Source of the DNA: CAYXZO01 sp964469505 | Lineage (GTDB): Bacteria; Fidelibacterota; UBA8477; JABMPR01 | Direction of reading: 5' to 3' | Assembly: GCA_964469505.1 (NCBI GenBank) | Contig: CAYXZO010000070.1 | Coordinates: forward strand, 1 to 9,393 | DNA: 9,393 bases | Shown here: positions 6,910-9,393 of the stretch, in pieces | How the letters are laid out: the number at the start of each line of letters is the position of its first letter | Position numbering within the stretch: position 1 is the stretch's first letter | The notes under the pieces: generated by a model | What the model saw: the letters and a program-made list of their open reading frames with translations, nothing else | Databases searched by the model: none | What the model was told of the DNA's origin: nothing | Made by a program: the position numbers and the translations under genes

Positions 6910-8651
6910 GAGCTGGACCTCCCCCCGCTGGAGTCCTTAACCGCCACCAAGTTCATTCCACACACGGGGCATTTCCCGGGTTTGTCTACCCGTACGAAAT
7001 GGTGTTGCGGCATGGGACAGGTGTACCAGGTAGCAGTGGTCTTGGCCATGGTGCGCTGTACCAGCTTCATACCACAGACGGGACAATTGCCGGGGTGATC
7101 AACTTTCACAAAAGAGTGGTTGGGCATGGGGCAGGTGTAATAGCTCAGGCTATCTCCGGTCTCAGCTTGGAAGGGGAAAGTATTCTGGGAAAAATCACCT
7201 TTCTTGCCCATGGAGTCCGAATGGCCGCCGGTGTTTTTCGGCATGGCCCCATCCATTTTCATATCCATCTTCGAATCCATCTTCGAATCCATCTTCATGT
7301 CCATCTTCATGTCCATCTTCATGTCCATCTGCATCTGGGACTTGGTTGAATCGCCACCGGCTGGCTTAGAAGCCCCCAGAAGTTTGGCTAATCCTTCCTG
7401 CAAGCGGCTTTCAGAGTCCAGCAAGAACTGACCGGAGGTTACTACCATTTCTCCGGCCCGGAGACCTTCAAGGATTTCATAGTAGCCGTCACCGCTCTCC
7501 ACTCCCAAACGCACATCCCGGGGGACGAAGCGCCCTTCGCCGAGACTCACGAAGACAAGGGTCCTTTCACCGGAGAAGAGGACCGCTTCCTCGGGAACGG
7601 CAACCACCTGGAGATGGGGATCGGTTTTTATCCGCACCGTGGCAAACATGCCAGGCTTTAGCTCTCCGGTTGGATTGGAAAATACCAACCGAACTTTGAT
7701 GGTGCGGGTTTTCTTATCCAGATAGGGATAAATGTAGTCCACCCGACCGCGGAAAACCTTTCCCGGGAGATAATCAAGGGTCATCTCCGCTTGTTGGCCA
7801 GTCTTTACCCAAGGGCTCTCGTACTCGTAAACGTCGGCGAGAACCCAGACCTGGGAAATATCGGCGATGGTGTAAAGCGCTTTGCCGGGTTTAATCTCCA
7901 TGCCATCGAAAGCATTTTTCTGAACCACAATCCCTTCGAAAGGGGAGTACAGGGGCAACGAGCGCACCGCCACACCTTCGCGAGTGATTTTGCGAATCTG
8001 GTCCTCAGTGATGTCCAACAGCTCCAGGCGCTTCCGGCTGCTGGCCAGAATGTATTCGAGGTTGCGGCGCGCTTCCGGATCACCCTGGAAGTGCTGCAAG
8101 TTATTCCAGGCATCCAGATATTCCTGCTGCGCCGTGACCAATTCCCGGCTGTAGATATCCACCAGCTTTTGCCCTTTGCGCACCGGCTGGCCGGTGATGT
8201 TGACGTAGGTCTTCTCAATCCACCCGGAGAACTTGGTGTGCAGGCGTGCCACCCGGGTTTCATCATATTCCACCCAACCGATGGCCCGGATAATCCGATA
8301 CAAATCCCGACGTTCAACGGGAGCTATGCGTACCCCCATGTTCTGCATGACCACCGGTGAGATCTTTACGGTGGAACCAAATGGTTCCTCGCCCTCATAC
8401 ACTGGGATTAGGTCCATTCCCATAGGCGATTTGCCCGGTTTGGGCGAGATGTAACTGGGGTCCATAGGAGCCCGCCAATAGAGAATTTTGCGACCTTTTT
8501 TGTCTTTGGAAGTGCTGGAGGCGGTGGCCGCGTTGGACGAGTTGCCTGCAGCGGTTGTTTCGGATTTGCTGCAGCTTCCGATAAAGGCCAATAGGGTGAA
8601 GGCCAATAAAGGAGTTACAAGGTACTTTTTATAGTTATCACTGATTAGCAT
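6906..8651 (-). CDS. cusB: CusB-type periplasmic adaptor lipoprotein with Met-rich tail and two heavy-metal-binding domains
   Basis: This membrane fusion protein bridges CusA and the outer-membrane channel and hands metal to CusA. I start it at ATG 8651 (581 residues), which has GGAGG 5 bases upstream; an upstream TTG at 8663 is in frame but poorer. The N-terminus is a lipoprotein signal with lipobox IGSC (Cys27). Residues 57-85 match the CusB N-terminal metal-binding segment (LYW...PM...PGKSPMGMDLIPVY), keeping three methionines, M63, M77 and M79. The adaptor core follows: barrel-sandwich halves near 135-165 and 230-265, an alpha hairpin at about 165-225, then beta-barrel and membrane-proximal domains to about 420. 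The tail is unusual: a Met array (440-466), then two copies of YTCPMPxHxFVxVDxPGxCPVCGM-type domains (504-531 and 542-569). The stop overlaps the cusA start. No separate CusF chaperone gene is visible, and the tail may do that job. Confidence 0.95.
   Translation of the reverse strand: MLISDNYKKYLVTPLLAFTLLAFIGSCSKSETTAAGNSSNAATASSTSKDKKGRKILYWRAPMDPSYISPKPGKSPMGMDLIPVYEGEEPFGSTVKISPVVMQNMGVRIAPVERRDLYRIIRAIGWVEYDETRVARLHTKFSGWIEKTYVNITGQPVRKGQKLVDIYSRELVTAQQEYLDAWNNLQHFQGDPEARRNLEYILASSRKRLELLDITEDQIRKITREGVAVRSLPLYSPFEGIVVQKNAFDGMEIKPGKALYTIADISQVWVLADVYEYESPWVKTGQQAEMTLDYLPGKVFRGRVDYIYPYLDKKTRTIKVRLVFSNPTGELKPGMFATVRIKTDPHLQVVAVPEEAVLFSGERTLVFVSLGEGRFVPRDVRLGVESGDGYYEILEGLRAGEMVVTSGQFLLDSESRLQEGLAKLLGASKPAGGDSTKSQMQMDMKMDMKMDMKMDSKMDSKMDMKMDGAMPKNTGGHSDSMGKKGDFSQNTFPFQAETGDSLSYYTCPMPNHSFVKVDHPGNCPVCGMKLVQRTMAKTTATWYTCPMPQHHFVRVDKPGKCPVCGMNLVAVKDSSGGRSSS
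6945..7028 (-). other. Heavy-metal-binding domain 2 in the CusB tail
   Basis: Residues 542-569 repeat domain 1 with about 21 of 27 aligned residues identical (WYTCPMPQHH, then PGKCPVCGMNLV). A linker of about ten residues separates them. The similarity indicates an internal duplication. Confidence 0.85.
7059..7142 (-). other. Heavy-metal-binding domain 1 in the CusB tail
   Basis: Residues 504-531 read YYTCPMPNH, then PGNCPVCGMKLV, the short heavy-metal-binding fold with one Cys-Pro-Met and one CPVCGM motif. Three cysteines plus conserved methionines and a histidine can bind Cu(I). It lies between the Met array and the second copy. Confidence 0.85.
7254..7334 (-). repeat. Met-rich tandem repeat in cusB
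   Basis: A run of 12-base units on the - strand encodes MDMK (ATGGACATGAAG, three near-perfect copies), two MDSK units (ATGGATTCGAAG) and one more MDMK unit. The 27 encoded residues (440-466) contain 12 methionines alternating with Asp, Lys and Ser. The near-identity of DNA units suggests recent expansion by slippage. Methionine thioethers bind Cu(I) and Ag(I), so a metal-collecting tail is the natural reading. The unit number could vary between strains or be miscounted in assembly. Confidence 0.9.
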
Positions 8652-9393
8652 AGTTTCCTCCAACTGTAATCCATCCTAAGATTCGCCAGATATTGGCGGT
8701 TTGTATCCAGCGGTCGGCTTTCACTTTTTCAAACTGAGTGCGCACATTAACCGCCATTCGTTCACTGTCTAGCACATCCAGGAAATCCAACTTCCCGGTT
8801 TGGTAAGCCGCAAAGGCTGAGGCCACCATTTGCTTGGAACGTGGTATAAGTTCTTCCTGATACAACCGATAAGTCACTAGAGTGGCTTCCAGGTCCTTAA
8901 CGGCATTCCGTAAATCCCGCAGTAGCATCTCATCCACGTTGGTGAGCATTTCCGAGGTCCCGCGGGTTCGATGCTGAGCCGCTGCTTTGCGGGCCTTATT
9001 CCGCTTGAGCCAAATGGGCAGATTTACTCCGATGGCTACACCAAAGGCATCCTGACCCGGATTTTCCGCCATGGCCGCCGAGGTGGGACCGATTAACGTG
9101 TAAGTTAAACCCGCCATGAGGTCGGGATAGTCGGCGCGTTTGATTAGCTCTTCCCGCACCTCGGCCTGTTTTACCGCCAGGGTGGCTTTCAGATGGCGGG
9201 GGTTAGTTTGCCACAGGAGTTTTTTCCACTGGTTGGTGTCCGGTGCTTCCACCAAAGGCTCAGAGAAACTGACCCAAGTGGTATCAAAGGGAGCCTGGAA
9301 CAGGGCTTCCAATGACCGACGTATATCGTGTAGTTTGGCCGATAAAGTCTGGATGCGGGTTTCGACCAGATTTTCCTCAATATCCAGTTTAAG
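8638..9393 (-). CDS. cusC: CusC/TolC-type outer-membrane efflux channel, 5'-partial (runs off window end)
   Basis: This is the outer-membrane channel through which the CusBA pump expels metal. The frame is open to the last base, so the N-terminal part, including any signal peptide, lies beyond the window; the TTG at 9312 is not the true start. The 251 visible residues show the outer-membrane efflux protein pattern: a long helical stretch with AVKQAEVREELIKRADYPDL, then beta-strand segments (MAGLTYTLIG, GVAIGVNLPIWL), a second helical region rich in Ala, Arg and Glu, and the typical YQTGKLDFLDVLDSERM motif near the C-terminus. The end overlaps the cusB start by about 14 bases. Membership in the family is clear, while naming it CusC rests on the operon context. 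Confidence 0.88.
   Translation of the reverse strand, partial: LKLDIEENLVETRIQTLSAKLHDIRRSLEALFQAPFDTTWVSFSEPLVEAPDTNQWKKLLWQTNPRHLKATLAVKQAEVREELIKRADYPDLMAGLTYTLIGPTSAAMAENPGQDAFGVAIGVNLPIWLKRNKARKAAAQHRTRGTSEMLTNVDEMLLRDLRNAVKDLEATLVTYRLYQEELIPRSKQMVASAFAAYQTGKLDFLDVLDSERMAVNVRTQFEKVKADRWIQTANIWRILGWITVGGNYANQ
8657..8661 (-). promoter_or_regulatory. Shine-Dalgarno that fixes the cusB start
   Basis: GGAGG (CCTCC on the + strand) is followed by AAACT and then the ATG at 8651. This supports 8651 over the TTG at 8663 and lies within the end of the outer-membrane factor gene, indicating translational coupling. Confidence 0.75.

Noticed and set aside
6999..7349. Antisense frame with a His-Ile/His-Leu repeat tail opposite the Met array
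   Set aside because: The His-rich repeat is simply the reverse complement of the ATG-GAC-ATG-AAG units. The Met-rich reading belongs to CusB, which is supported by domains on both sides.
7805..8317. 170-codon frame on the same strand as cusB in another phase
   Set aside because: Its composition (Trp, Ser, Arg and Cys rich) is that of a shifted reading of the adaptor, with no plausible start signal.
7791..8360. 189-codon open frame antisense to cusB
   Set aside because: It lies wholly inside a clearly conserved coding region on the other strand, has no recognisable domain, and is explained by the GC-biased codons of cusB.

Overview
The window holds two converging gene groups separated by one intergenic hairpin. 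The left group (positions 1 to 2819, + strand) encodes a very large multiheme c-type cytochrome followed by a membrane cytochrome b. The right group (2983 to the window end, - strand) is a copper/silver efflux operon of the CusCBA type, extended by a PII-like regulator and a small membrane-anchored cysteine-rich protein.

The organism is a Gram-negative (two-membrane) bacterium, because it has a tripartite RND pump with an outer-membrane factor and a periplasmic multiheme cytochrome. The 19-heme cytochrome and partner cytochrome b suggest anaerobic or facultative respiration with a multiheme electron wire. The style of the proteins reminds me of Calditrichota, Ignavibacteriota or KSB1-like lineages, but that is an impression and not something the sequence proves. 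No rRNA, tRNA, CRISPR array, transposase or phage gene is visible.

Left group: the reading frame beginning before the window (open from base 2) encodes a signal peptide and then 19 CxxCH heme motifs, ending in one transmembrane helix. Heme spacing and flanking motifs show that it is built from an 8-heme block, a second copy of that block, and a 3-heme partial copy. The frame is broken once, by a TAA at 302-304. The equivalent codon in a neighbouring repeat is TCA (Ser), so this looks like a single-base nonsense change or a sequence error. The cytochrome b start overlaps the cytochrome c end, so the two are translationally linked. Together they would form a membrane quinol:multiheme cytochrome c electron-transfer module.

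Right group, in transcription order: cusC (cut by the window end), cusB, cusA, a PII-family gene, and a CcmH-like cysteine-rich gene. Every junction overlaps (about 14, 4, 8 and 4 bases), so this is one tightly coupled operon. CusA keeps the three copper-binding methionines of the E. coli protein. CusB carries the N-terminal CusB metal-binding segment and an added C-terminal tail with a 12-methionine array and two cysteine-containing heavy-metal-binding domains. Joining a PII sensor and a thiol-rich membrane protein to the pump is the most interesting system-level feature. A strong inverted repeat at 2920-2969 probably ends transcription of both groups.
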